From a virus: 46,186 nucleotides of DNA. The stretch lies in the IMG/VR virus record IMGVR_UViG_3300036760_000442, positions 1 to 46,186 of that record; one strand, given 5' to 3'. Each line of letters starts with the position of its first letter. The stretch's first letter is position 1. The notes below the pieces were generated by a model. That model was not told the origin of the DNA and made no database searches. It worked only from the letters and a program-made list of their open reading frames with translations. Of the stretch, positions 23,387 through 31,060 are shown one piece after another. The translations under genes and the position numbers were made by a program.

Positions 23387-23813
23387 TTACGCAGGTTTGT
23401 CTTTTATAATGTCCGTATTATCCATCGCCACCGCATCAAAGGCTACATCTATTCCGCCTTCGGTAACCGCATCACACACGAACGAACTTCCTTGCATCCC
23501 TCGGGTATTAGTTATGCCTAACCCAAACCAGTGGACCAGGTTGTTAGCATAACCGTAAGCTCCAGAATCTGGGTTGTGTTCTAGCTTAGACGCCATTACA
23601 GCAGCTCCGGCGTCCATAGCAACATTCCAAATAGTCACGGAGTATGGCTTTGGAAATACTATCTACGTAGCCTTTAGTTGCCAAATCAGATGCAGAAACA
23701 GGGGTGATGCCGCCGATCGTGCCTGTAAAGGCCCTTGTTCCGGAAACTAACGAATATTGCGTATGATTATCGTCGTGGAAGTCTTGCAATAGCTGCGGCG
23801 AAGGCAGCCCCAT
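23387..23813 (-). pseudogene. Broken tail-fibre C-terminal remnant
   Basis: Two frames read as one fibre tail. Frame 1 (ends around 23655) has LLQDFHDDNHTQYSLVSG..., GTIGGITPVSASDLATKGYVDSISK, the standard fibre repeat (HTQY...TKxYVD). Frame 2 starts PYSVTIWNVAMDAGAAVMAS and runs on to KDKPA. The join needs a +1 shift at TCCAAAGCC. Frame 2 could only start on a GTG without SD. The N-terminal part of the original fibre is missing, and the 93-residue gene overlaps its front. Confidence 0.65.
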
Positions 23814-24048
23814 CATCAATCTGTGAGTTGAGTGCTTCATGTATTGACTCAACTTCAGCCATACGAGAAATGGTATCTGATAGTTTCTTCTCAATGTTTG
23901 AGCGATATTCAGCAGATAAATCTTGTGTAAGCATTTCAGTGAAATTCACTCTATCAAGATTATAGTGAAAGTGTTCAAATTGTCTTGACTGAATTGCTGT
24001 TGCAAGTTGATCGTATTTGTAGTTTGCGTTTATTAGATTGTAGTCCAT
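23767..24048 (-). CDS. Small helical tail-locus protein, 93 residues
   Basis: Starts MDYNLINANYKYDQLATAIQ with AAAGGA SD. A helical, charged protein of a type I recall next to phage tail genes. The end overlaps the fibre remnant in another frame. Function may be in fibre assembly. This is an inference. Confidence 0.62.
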   Translation of the reverse strand: MDYNLINANYKYDQLATAIQSRQFEHFHYNLDRVNFTEMLTQDLSAEYRSNIEKKLSDTISRMAEVESIHEALNSQIDDGAAFAAAIARLPRR

Positions 24049-24062
24049 AATTTTTTCCTTTG

Positions 24063-25091
24063 TTAATGTGAGAATATTGGTTGTCTTCCTTGACCAGTAG
24101 GTGGTGTGCCCGGGTCAGTGAACTTTGTTCCAAATCCACTGGTACTCCACGGATATGCAGTAACAAATGGAGTGGTATCGTGAGCAATTGCAAGAACATC
24201 ATCAAATGATGTGAATGCTGTTCCAAGCCCCTGGCCAGTAGGTTTTGTGCCTGGGTCGGTGAATCTTGTTCCAAATCCACTTCCACTCCACGCATATACA
24301 GAAACAAATGGAGTGATATCGTGAGCAACTGCGATAGCATTATCTGCTGTTGTGAATACTGCATCTCGTCCAACACCAGTAGGTAATGTAGCTGGGTTAG
24401 TGAACTTTGTTCCAAATCCACTGGTACTCCACGGATATACAGTAACAAACGGAGTGCTGGAGTGGGCAAGTGCAAGAGCATTACCTGCTGTTGTGAATGC
24501 TACACCAGCGGTCTGAGTACCAAGGTACGACACCGGGTCGGTGAACTTTGTTCCAAATCCACTGGTACTCCACGGATATGCAGAAACAAATGGAGAGGTG
24601 GCGTGGCCAACTACGATAGCATCATCTGTTGTTGTGAATGCTACCCCGAGTCCTTGACCTGTTGGTGGTGTGCCTGGGTCGGTGAACTTTGTTCCAAATC
24701 CACTGTCAGTCCAAGCATATGCAAGAATAAATGGGGTGAGGTCAGATCCAACTGCGACAGCATCACCTGCTGTTGTGAATACTGTTTGTCTTCCACGACT
24801 TGTTGGTAATGTAGCTGGGTCGGTAAACTTTGTTCCAAATCCGCTGTCAGTCCACGGATATGCAGAAATAAACGGAGTGGTGGCGTGGCCAACTGCGATA
24901 GCATCATTTGAGTTTGTGAATGATACGCCGAATCCATTGCCACCAGGTAATGTAGCTGGGTTAGTGAACTTTGTTCCAAATCCACTGGTACTCCACGGAT
25001 ATGCAGAAATAAACGGAGTGGTGACGTGTGCAACTGCGACATAAGCCGAATTAGCCTGATACGTAAATGGTAGTTGTAGCGATGCGCCCAT
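24063..25091 (-). CDS. Seven-repeat beta-propeller-like fibre or receptor protein
   Basis: 342 residues made of seven 47-residue repeats with the core PFxSxYPWSxSGFGTKFTDP, then a PTGxGxGVAFTT-like stretch and an AxAVAH link. Seven repeats of this length suit a seven-bladed propeller. The ATG at 25091 overlaps the tail-fibre stop (TAATG), and upstream residues MDYYRGWIII are excluded. Probably a receptor-binding or sugar-binding part of the tail fibre. The first repeat starts near residue 23 and the last is shortened (ends PIFSH). Confidence 0.82.
   Translation of the reverse strand: MGASLQLPFTYQANSAYVAVAHVTTPFISAYPWSTSGFGTKFTNPATLPGGNGFGVSFTNSNDAIAVGHATTPFISAYPWTDSGFGTKFTDPATLPTSRGRQTVFTTAGDAVAVGSDLTPFILAYAWTDSGFGTKFTDPGTPPTGQGLGVAFTTTDDAIVVGHATSPFVSAYPWSTSGFGTKFTDPVSYLGTQTAGVAFTTAGNALALAHSSTPFVTVYPWSTSGFGTKFTNPATLPTGVGRDAVFTTADNAIAVAHDITPFVSVYAWSGSGFGTRFTDPGTKPTGQGLGTAFTSFDDVLAIAHDTTPFVTAYPWSTSGFGTKFTDPGTPPTGQGRQPIFSH
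24066..25025 (-). repeat. Tandem 141-bp repeats encoding the propeller blades
   Basis: About 6.8 copies of a 141-bp unit, visible at DNA level as repeats of AACTTTGTTCCAAATCCACT (plus strand) with high but imperfect identity. The near-identical copies suggest recent amplification or gene conversion. Repeats vary mainly at the loop around PTGxG. Such arrays can change copy number. Confidence 0.85.
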
Positions 25092-26284
25092 TATGATAAT
25101 CCAACCCCTGTAATAATCCATTCGGTTGTAACTATTTTAGTAGCAGTAGCGACACCGTATTGTGGCAATGTTCTACTTCCTGTTGCGCCTGTTGGGGACC
25201 AGGTGAGTGTATCACTTGTAATTGAAATTGTCACGTTATTAGGACTTCTATTAATAAAAGTGATTGTAGTTCCAACTGCATATGCTACGTTCGCATTACT
25301 ATCAATCGTAAATATTCTATTGACTGCATCACCAACTGGGTGATAAATGTGCTTACCCGCATCTGCCAATACCGTTGTGTATGCTGCTGATCGGCTATTT
25401 TGTGGAATGTTGATGTAACCAATACTTGCACTTGCTGGCGGGAATGTCATCGTGGTGCTATCGGTACCAGACACTGTTAATGAATTGGTTGCTGTTAATG
25501 TTTTGGTAGATGTGATAGATAAATTTTGTGCCGAAATAGCACCACCGAACTGCCCTGTAGTTCCTGTAATAGTTACGGTCGTGAGCGTGTCGGTAGTCTT
25601 GTTGTAAACGAGACCGGAGTCTCCTCCGAGAGAGCCAGCATCATTGAACTGAACTTGGGTATTAGAACCGCCCGCACCGGCAGTTACAGGAAGACCAGAG
25701 ATAGTGAGAGAAGTAGAAAATGTTCCAGTGCTCGCATCTACAGATGTGAAGGAAGGAGTTGTATCGGCGGTTAGAGTAGTAGTATTCGAGCCGCTGGTAA
25801 TAACTATCAAAGAGTTTGCGGAAATGATAGCAGGCTCGACTTCATCTACAACGGAATCGACGTATGCTGTAGTTGCGTAAGAAGAGAGATCAGGTCCAGT
25901 AATCGTAATGGTCTGACCGACGGTCTGCGTCGTGACGTTCTGGGTGCCGGTTACAAGGACGCTGCCCGTTAGAGCATTTATGCTGTCTACGTCGGAGCCT
26001 TCCACTGCATCTATTTGTGTTTGTAGGAAACCAGAGGCAGCTACGAACTCGGGACGGAAACCTTGAATGGTAGTAAAGTTGGAACCAGAGATTATAGTGA
26101 TGCCATCAGTTCCGACCAGGGTGTTGGGGGTGACATTCTCGAAAATGATGGTTGGACAGGCGGGGTTGGTAAGGTAAACTTTCAGCGCGTGGGTGGGCTC
26201 ATCTAAACGCACAGCGGTAGCATCGGTACCGCTCACCGTACCTTGGATCTTGAGAGAACCTTCTATGGCGCTAAAAACTGACAT
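25091..26284 (-). CDS. Tail fibre protein with exchangeable C-terminal domain
   Basis: 397 residues. The N-terminal half is fibre-like (INALTGSVLVTGTQNVTTQT..., SSYATTAYVDSVVDEVEP, NTQVQFNDAGSLGGDSGL). The C-terminal domain from about residue 285 (GYINIPQNSRSAAYTTVLAD..., HIYHPVGDAVNRIFTI, then TWSPTGATGSRTLPQYG) is a widespread phage fibre tip module. It is followed by the coupled propeller gene. Together they probably bind the host surface. SD GGAG before ATG at 26284. Confidence 0.82.
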   Translation of the reverse strand: MSVFSAIEGSLKIQGTVSGTDATAVRLDEPTHALKVYLTNPACPTIIFENVTPNTLVGTDGITIISGSNFTTIQGFRPEFVAASGFLQTQIDAVEGSDVDSINALTGSVLVTGTQNVTTQTVGQTITITGPDLSSYATTAYVDSVVDEVEPAIISANSLIVITSGSNTTTLTADTTPSFTSVDASTGTFSTSLTISGLPVTAGAGGSNTQVQFNDAGSLGGDSGLVYNKTTDTLTTVTITGTTGQFGGAISAQNLSITSTKTLTATNSLTVSGTDSTTMTFPPASASIGYINIPQNSRSAAYTTVLADAGKHIYHPVGDAVNRIFTIDSNANVAYAVGTTITFINRSPNNVTISITSDTLTWSPTGATGSRTLPQYGVATATKIVTTEWIITGVGLS

Positions 26285-26628
26285 TAGGTCTCCACCATGG
26301 TTGTTGTCGACACCTGTCCACCCGACCTATTGATATCGGTTGTTAAAGTCTGAATGGCAACACCGTTCTCGTCATACTGAATCTCTATAGTTTGTTCCAC
26401 TTCGTTTTGGGCGTTACGGATAATTTGGGTAGTCCTGATGAGAGTACCTCCCGGTGCAGTAAGAATTTTGACGTCGGTTACTTCATTGTTAGAATTACGG
26501 AGAATTTCGGTGGTAGCCCCCTCAGACAAATTATGGACTAGAGTATCTAAAGTTTCATGTTCTCCCTCGGTTATACCCGAACCTCCGAATGCCCCTCCTG
26601 TAGGGAAGAACAGTGATAGTTCCGCCAT
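26284..26628 (-). CDS. Small tail-locus structural protein, 114 residues
   Basis: Begins MAELSLFFPTGGAFGGSGIT, then Thr/Asn/Glu-rich beta repeats (TEILRNSNNEVTDVKIL; RTTQIIRNAQNEVEQTIEIQ). It reads as a short fibre or connector protein. It starts with GGAGAG SD. Immediately upstream (transcriptionally) of the tail fibre, with an overlap of one base. Confidence 0.65.
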   Translation of the reverse strand: MAELSLFFPTGGAFGGSGITEGEHETLDTLVHNLSEGATTEILRNSNNEVTDVKILTAPGGTLIRTTQIIRNAQNEVEQTIEIQYDENGVAIQTLTTDINRSGGQVSTTTMVET

Positions 26629-26682
26629 AGCACACTCTCCGTTTGCTAGTTTCTTGTACTAGTTCGTGAAAAGGGTTCCGCA

Positions 26683-26802
26683 TCAGTCACGAATACTCAC
26701 AAAATAGCGCTTGCGGGGTCCGCGAGGAGGGTACTTATACTTTCCGTAAACCCAACACCCCGCGGTGGTTAACTCTTTAGAAATCTCGACCTGGGGCCGC
26801 AC
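26683..26802 (-). CDS. Possible 39-residue ORF (no SD)
   Basis: GTG start; product MRPQVEISKELTTAGCWVYGK... then a Pro/Arg-rich stretch (YKYPPRGPRKRYFVSIRD). The amino-acid make-up looks protein-like, but no SD or ATG supports it. It overlaps the 28-residue ORF by 26 nt. It may be a remnant. Confidence 0.3.
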   Translation of the reverse strand: MRPQVEISKELTTAGCWVYGKYKYPPRGPRKRYFVSIRD

Positions 26803-26863
26803 CAGTTGTAGTAACAGTGGCGGTAGCTCCAGTTAAAATTTGGTAGTTCCTTAGGATGAACAT
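26777..26863 (-). CDS. 28-residue peptide gene
   Basis: A strong AGGAGG SD lies 7 nt before ATG, and the peptide is MFILRNYQILTGATATVTTTG plus a short tail. The SD lies in the last codons of the preceding 63-residue gene, one base away from its stop. The Thr/Ala-rich end suggests a short export or membrane peptide, but no homology is seen. Confidence 0.55.
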   Translation of the reverse strand: MFILRNYQILTGATATVTTTGAAPGRDF

Positions 26864-26864
26864 G

Positions 26865-27056
26865 TTATTCCTCCTCTTTCTTTTCGTATTTACAATAGGG
26901 CATGCTGGTCATACAGGTTTTGTGCGCCCTATTTCCAGTTTCGTCAGGTATTACACACACTCCCGCCGTAAAATTCCTACCGCAACAACCTCGGGATTCT
27001 ACTCTTGCGAAGTTCTTACAATCCTCTTTTTCGAAGTTGCGCTTAATAACCTTCAT
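26865..27056 (-). CDS. Small Cys-rich protein, 63 residues
   Basis: Six Cys (C13, C24, C25, C34, C48, C55) in a basic protein starting MKVIKRNFEKEDCKNFARV, with an acidic end (KYEKKEEE). May hold a zinc or disulfide site. AAGG SD, 6 nt before ATG. Confidence 0.62.
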   Translation of the reverse strand: MKVIKRNFEKEDCKNFARVESRGCCGRNFTAGVCVIPDETGNRAHKTCMTSMPYCKYEKKEEE

Positions 27057-27065
27057 TGACTACCT

Positions 27066-27227
27066 TCAGTATCCTCCATCATCGGAGAGTAAGATAAACT
27101 CTTCATAGTCCATAACCAGAGTCATGCCATTGTACAAAAGAACTCTAACTTGATTTACAGGTTCCCCATCATAATTCCATACATAAATTCCCCAGTCCGC
27201 GACTACTTGGTCAAAAATGCGTATCAC
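27066..27227 (-). CDS. Small beta-rich protein, 53 residues
   Basis: A perfect AAGGAGGT SD precedes a GTG at 27227 by 5 nt, so the start inside the longer TTG frame is preferred. Product: MIRIFDQVVADWGIYVWNYDG... with VRVLLYNGMTLVMDYEEFIL. No family assigned. Confidence 0.62.
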   Translation of the reverse strand: MIRIFDQVVADWGIYVWNYDGEPVNQVRVLLYNGMTLVMDYEEFILLSDDGGY

Positions 27228-27261
27228 TACGGACCTCCTTCGCGCAGAAAACAAGCGCTAT

Positions 27262-27852
27262 TTAGATGGCGTCGGTAATGTCTTTTAGAACTCGTAGGCT
27301 TTGCTTCAATCTGATCTTTTCGGGAACAGGGAGGCTCTCTTGAAGAGCCCGGTTACCCTCTGCATAGCAAAGTAGAAGATCGCTCTTTCTATCTGCGTTA
27401 AGGGCGAGCTTATCTTCTCTCCATTGCCAAGAAGCGTGGGCTGTGGCGGCATGCACCCAGGATAATGTAGCTTCTTCAAGGGCGGAACCATGCGAAGATT
27501 TTTGTATCTCGAAGAATTGACGCGCCACTGCTTCAGACTTTGCGTACTCTTGCGAAGCGCAAGTAGTTATCCTACAATACACTCTAACATTGGAGCTATA
27601 GATCATGTAGCATTGCGGTTGTTTGTAGTCGGTCTCAATACATTTTTCAGCGAGGACGAAAACCTCTTTTAGTGTCTTTATTAGTTCATCTGGCTCACAA
27701 CCTTGTTTGGTTGGGACGTAATGTGCTCCTTCAGAGCAGGCGTTGTATAGGGCAATGTTTTTGTTATGCGCATCCCGAGCTTGGCTAAAATACATTGTAG
27801 AACAAGACAGCAGCCCAACTACGACGATCAGAAATAGTTTATGAGGTTTCAT
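27262..27852 (-). CDS. Lipoprotein, 196 residues
   Basis: N-terminal MKPHKLFLIVVVGLLSCSTM is a lipoprotein signal with a lipobox LLSC (Cys 17). The rest has six further Cys and a helical, charged body (DELIKTLKEVFVLAEKCIET). SD is only GAGAG. It may be a membrane-anchored virion or host-surface protein (superinfection exclusion, lysis). Function unknown. Confidence 0.7.
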   Translation of the reverse strand: MKPHKLFLIVVVGLLSCSTMYFSQARDAHNKNIALYNACSEGAHYVPTKQGCEPDELIKTLKEVFVLAEKCIETDYKQPQCYMIYSSNVRVYCRITTCASQEYAKSEAVARQFFEIQKSSHGSALEEATLSWVHAATAHASWQWREDKLALNADRKSDLLLCYAEGNRALQESLPVPEKIRLKQSLRVLKDITDAI

Positions 27853-27857
27853 CTCTC

Positions 27858-28592
27858 TTATACCGCCGTATCGATGATATCTACTAACTCATTGAACCCT
27901 TCAGAGTTGAACAATGCCCAGTCCCGCATAGCAGGGAATAGTTCTTTCAGGGCGTCGATGGCTTCCTTAACGTTGGTATCCACGACGGCACCCTGACTGT
28001 TCTGCTTGATGGCCTGCTCAATGGTTGAGAGTTCATTCTGGAGAACATCTCTATTGCGAGCGCAGCAAGAACTAATGTAGGTGAAGTCTACCTGTGGGTA
28101 TTTAACCCGAAGCATTTCCGGATCGGTAATAAACCAGAAATCGTTATAGATCTTCTCTAGAGCGGAGATTGCTTCGGAATCCCAGTTATGTTGAAGAATA
28201 AGATTTCCAAAGTGTTTGTTCAACTCCAAATCCAACTCTACCGAGATGCGCATAATGTTTGGGTCGGCGGGTAGAAAAACCAACTCATCCCACTCTCTCC
28301 CGAGAGCAATTCTTTTCCAGATGAGGAAACCGGTTTCTCCTAAAGACAAGAGTGGCGCCGCAATATTTGCGGCGGGAACAAAAGCCAGGACTCCTCGTAA
28401 AACAGCTACCCCCCGAAGCACATTGTGATCGGAAAGGATACGAGGTTTAATGACAATATACTTTGGATCTACCGGTTGGTCTTCTGACTTTGCGGCTTTG
28501 AGCACACTTAAGATAAGACCAGACCAATTAACCAAGGTAATTCTCCTCCAAAGCCCCTGTATTCGTATCTTTAAGCCGGAAAATAATACCAT
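27858..28592 (-). CDS. Hypothetical protein with hydrophobic segment, 244 residues
   Basis: Start overlaps the upstream stop (TAATG). Contains hydrophobic stretches around residues 18-33 and 60-93 (VAVLRGVLAFVPAANIAAPLLSLG...), then a helical acidic remainder with CC at about 174. It may associate with membrane. No family assigned. Confidence 0.62.
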   Translation of the reverse strand: MVLFSGLKIRIQGLWRRITLVNWSGLILSVLKAAKSEDQPVDPKYIVIKPRILSDHNVLRGVAVLRGVLAFVPAANIAAPLLSLGETGFLIWKRIALGREWDELVFLPADPNIMRISVELDLELNKHFGNLILQHNWDSEAISALEKIYNDFWFITDPEMLRVKYPQVDFTYISSCCARNRDVLQNELSTIEQAIKQNSQGAVVDTNVKEAIDALKELFPAMRDWALFNSEGFNELVDIIDTAV

Positions 28593-29014
28593 TACTGCGG
28601 TTGAACAGGAACTTCTACCTTAACGCCGGCGTCCTCAGCTTCGGTACCCTTTATCTGCAGCTGACCATTAGCAAACTCTCGACCTGCCGCAAGGACAGCG
28701 GTGCGGGACATGTCGATTTTATCAATAGTGAGCTTACCAATCTGAATGTTGTACTTGTTAGCTGCAATTTCAATGGCTTCATTCAGCATCGACTTCGATA
28801 CACCGTTCGCGTATTGACCAGCGCTATCCAGAATAGCATCTACAATTGCTTTCTTCTTCTGTTCGCCGGACAGCTCGGAGCGGAAAGCTACTGCAATGAC
28901 CATAGGAAGTACTGCTTGGACCATGTCTCCCAAAGCCTTGTCGTGCTTATCCCAGAGAGCCTCGATCCACTTCCAAGCGCCTGCAAACCAAGTCTTTAGA
29001 TTATCGAACACCAT
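28592..29014 (-). CDS. Small hypothetical protein with amphipathic helices, 140 residues
   Basis: Starts MVFDNLKTWFAGAWKWIEALW (Trp-rich amphipathic helix), then a hydrophobic helix (ALGDMVQAVLPMVIAVAFRS) and a pattern ending in KKKAIVDAILDSAGQYANGV, SMLNEAIEIAANKYNI that recalls some phage holin-like proteins. GGAGG SD. Lysis role possible but not shown. Confidence 0.6.
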   Translation of the reverse strand: MVFDNLKTWFAGAWKWIEALWDKHDKALGDMVQAVLPMVIAVAFRSELSGEQKKKAIVDAILDSAGQYANGVSKSMLNEAIEIAANKYNIQIGKLTIDKIDMSRTAVLAAGREFANGQLQIKGTEAEDAGVKVEVPVQPQ

Positions 29015-29016
29015 TT

Positions 29017-29292
29017 TCAGACCTCCTCTATGCTAACTTCTCCGTCGAATTGTACATACGCAGAAGCGATTTTCCTGATCTGCAGACCACTTTCTGCTTT
29101 GGTCAGGATAAAGCGCCCATCGGGAAGCTTAACAATTTCGACGTAGTCCCCGACTTTTAGACCATCTTCTAATACAGTCTTACGCCTATCTATCGAAACC
29201 TGCCCATCAATTTTCTGTAATGCGTATGTTGCTGGGGTCAGCAAGTATTGCCCGGATTCGTTTAGGCTGCTTAGCTTTGTCACGGGTTTCAT
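29017..29292 (-). CDS. Hypothetical small beta protein, 91 residues
   Basis: ATG at 29292 with AAAGGAAGAGAGG SD. Two related beta units (ALQKIDGQVSIDRRK...YVEIVKLPDGRFILTK and IASAYVQFDGEVSIEEV) and VGDYVEIVKLPDG recall an AbrB/KOW-like or small barrel pattern, without firm identity. Overlaps the upstream 86-residue gene by 86 nt. Confidence 0.6.
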   Translation of the reverse strand: MKPVTKLSSLNESGQYLLTPATYALQKIDGQVSIDRRKTVLEDGLKVGDYVEIVKLPDGRFILTKAESGLQIRKIASAYVQFDGEVSIEEV

Positions 29293-29467
29293 CCTCTCTC
29301 TTCCTTTCTGCGAAAGAATCAAACTGCTTCTGGCGAGTATTGATGAATTCTAATACTTCAGCTAATCGGGGACCCGGCTGTCCGGTCCAGCCCACATGAA
29401 GTAAGCCGTCATCTGGTTGTTCCATCGCCCAAACCTTATTCGTATAATCTATTACTACTACTGGCAT
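29207..29467 (-). CDS. Hypothetical protein, 86 residues
   Basis: Starts MPVVVIDYTNKVWAMEQPDDG with AGGAGA SD. The remainder is basic and charged (RKREDETRDKAKQPKRIRA). Large overlap with the next gene in another frame means one of the two may be over-called, but both have good SDs. Confidence 0.6.
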   Translation of the reverse strand: MPVVVIDYTNKVWAMEQPDDGLLHVGWTGQPGPRLAEVLEFINTRQKQFDSFAERKREDETRDKAKQPKRIRAILADPSNIRITEN

Positions 29468-29480
29468 CTTGTTCTCCTGA

Positions 29481-29504
29481 AAATAAGCAAACCTGTAGGC
29501 TTGC
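29481..29504 (-). terminator. Possible intrinsic terminator
   Basis: Hairpin GCAAGCC-TACA-GGTTTGC (7 bp with one G-U) followed by TTATTT. It lies after the patatin gene. The adjacent SD of the next gene is close, so it could also act as a weak attenuator. Confidence 0.5.
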
Positions 29505-29538
29505 CTCGTGGAAGATCTTGGTAATCCTGAGGCTAAGC

Positions 29539-30390
29539 CTATCTAACGTATGGAAGTAAGTTCGAGATAATGACGGCATTAAACCCGTACTGTACCAGTC
29601 TTTCTACATCCTCTGGTTTGAGATTGAAGTTGAATCCGCCAATCTCAAAAGTGGGAATGATAACCGTTCTCGACCACTCATTATCAGGAACGTGCTGACT
29701 ATCTACCGCGTCAAGGAAATACTCGGCGATGATCTTCAGATAGTTCCAAAGAATCGTACTGCTTGCTTGCACATCCTGGATCTTTCTCTTAATGAAATGA
29801 TCGGACCGAGGGCGCAAAGAGATTATTGGGCGAGGAGAGTCTGGGAACATATCGAACATCCCAGTCACTAGGGCTCCGTCTGTTACCGGGTCTCCGTCCA
29901 AATCATACCAAGGGAAGATGAACGGAATAGTAGAAGACATCCGAACAGCCTTCCAGACAGGCAGATCGGGGTGGGAATCGCGAGTAAGTATATGGCGTTT
30001 TCGGCCTACAATGCTTACAACAGAGATTCTACAATCGATCTTGAAGTCTTTCAAGGTGGCATCCCCGTAAAGACTTTGATAATACTCGTCCAAGGCACGT
30101 CCCGTGTAAACACTGGGATTCTTGAGGCTAATCAGATTCGCGATGTTGAAGTCTTTAAAGCCGTCGTAGGGGATGTACTGCGCGCGCTCGTACATGTCCT
30201 CAATACTATGACCAAGAGCAAAGCCGGCGGCAATGATCGCACCGCCTGATGTTCCGGCGATTCGTTTGATATGATATCCCTTTTCCTGAATAGCCTTAAG
30301 GCCCCCAATGAAACAGGGAGCCCTGACTCCAGAGGAAGCCAGAATCACATCGAGCTCAGCTTGCTGTCCTCTCCCCGTTGAGAACGACAT
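29539..30390 (-). CDS. Patatin-like phospholipase
   Basis: 283 residues. Nucleophile elbow GTSGG (residues 44-48) in RIAGTSGGAIIAAGFALG, and the catalytic Asp in TDGALVTG form the patatin Ser-Asp dyad. Oxyanion region SSGVRAPCFIGGLKAI differs from the usual GGG-x-R/K. MSSTIPFIFPWYDLDG fits the pre-Asp element. It would cleave phospholipid acyl chains. In a phage this may damage host membranes (lysis or defence-type effector). Starts 35 nt inside the preceding gene, with AAGGA SD. Confidence 0.86.
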   Translation of the reverse strand: MSFSTGRGQQAELDVILASSGVRAPCFIGGLKAIQEKGYHIKRIAGTSGGAIIAAGFALGHSIEDMYERAQYIPYDGFKDFNIANLISLKNPSVYTGRALDEYYQSLYGDATLKDFKIDCRISVVSIVGRKRHILTRDSHPDLPVWKAVRMSSTIPFIFPWYDLDGDPVTDGALVTGMFDMFPDSPRPIISLRPRSDHFIKRKIQDVQASSTILWNYLKIIAEYFLDAVDSQHVPDNEWSRTVIIPTFEIGGFNFNLKPEDVERLVQYGFNAVIISNLLPYVR

Positions 30391-30613
30391 TTGGAAGATC
30401 CTTTAGTTCCTGTACGTGTTTGCTGTTGATGTTCATATGAACCAACTCAAGTCCCTGCGCCTGAAGGGCCTGGTTAACGAGAGCAATAAGTTCTGGGGTT
30501 AATCTAAGCTCGGCGGGTATCGTGATGACTGCTTTACCCTCCTCCTTCTGCTCTACCTTAATGGTAGAGGTGAGGTTAATGTCTTGGGGAGCGGGTGTAT
30601 TACCAATAAGCAT
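30356..30613 (-). CDS. Hypothetical small protein, 85 residues
   Basis: M20 of the longer frame is preferred (AAAGGA SD). The body reads ITIPAELRLTPELIALVNQ..., a short strand-helix unit. Overlaps the patatin start by 35 nt, implying coupled translation. No family assigned. Confidence 0.6.
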   Translation of the reverse strand: MLIGNTPAPQDINLTSTIKVEQKEEGKAVITIPAELRLTPELIALVNQALQAQGLELVHMNINSKHVQELKDLPNVVLNGERTAS

Positions 30614-30614
30614 G

Positions 30615-31049
30615 CTAATTCCTTTCTCCGGTTGAGCCGAAACCTCCCGGGCCTCGGACAGTGTTGTCAAGGTTTTCTCTCTCTACATAAGTTCCTGGTG
30701 CCACGTAGCAAATTACCAACTGGGCAATCCTATCGCCTTTCTTAATCTGGAAGTCTTTCTCCCCCAGATTAATGAGAATGACTTTAACTTCCCCAGTATA
30801 ATCCGAATCCACTGTCCCGGGGGTATTCAAAACAGTAATTCCGTGGTTCAGGGACAGCCCGCTGCGGGGGCGAACCTGAATTTCCGTACCGTTAGGAACA
30901 GACACCGCAAATCCTAAAGGGATAAGCCCAATTTTCCCGGCGGGAATAACCATGTCTACTACAGAACAAACGTCTGCCCCAGAAGACCCGGGGGTCTTAT
31001 GAACAGGAACTATAGCGTCGGGATGAAGTCTCTTAAAGGCTACAATCAA
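30615..31049 (-). CDS. dut: dUTP diphosphatase (trimeric dUTPase)
   Basis: 144 residues with all five dUTPase motifs: GSSGADVCS (1), PRSGLSLNHG (2), GTVDSDYTGEVKVILIN (3), KGDRIAQLVI (4) and RGPGGFGSTG (5). It hydrolyses dUTP to dUMP + PPi, keeping uracil out of DNA and feeding thyA. The start is TTG at 31049 with AAAGGA 7 nt away. A sister gene follows on its upstream side (31061-31504). Confidence 0.94.
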   Translation of the reverse strand: MIVAFKRLHPDAIVPVHKTPGSSGADVCSVVDMVIPAGKIGLIPLGFAVSVPNGTEIQVRPRSGLSLNHGITVLNTPGTVDSDYTGEVKVILINLGEKDFQIKKGDRIAQLVICYVAPGTYVERENLDNTVRGPGGFGSTGERN

Positions 31050-31060
31050 AGATTAGTCCT

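Noticed and set aside
23587-23638. GTG-start independent gene for the second half of the fibre remnant
   Set aside because: No SD, and the sequence continues the fibre pattern of the other frame. A broken gene is a better explanation.
24066-25025. CRISPR-like array
   Set aside because: Repeats are 141 bp, tandem, protein-coding and without unique spacers.
26640-26864. tRNA gene in the 26.7 kb gap
   Set aside because: No cloverleaf or TTCGANNC pattern found by eye. The gap holds the 28-residue ORF and a doubtful second ORF.
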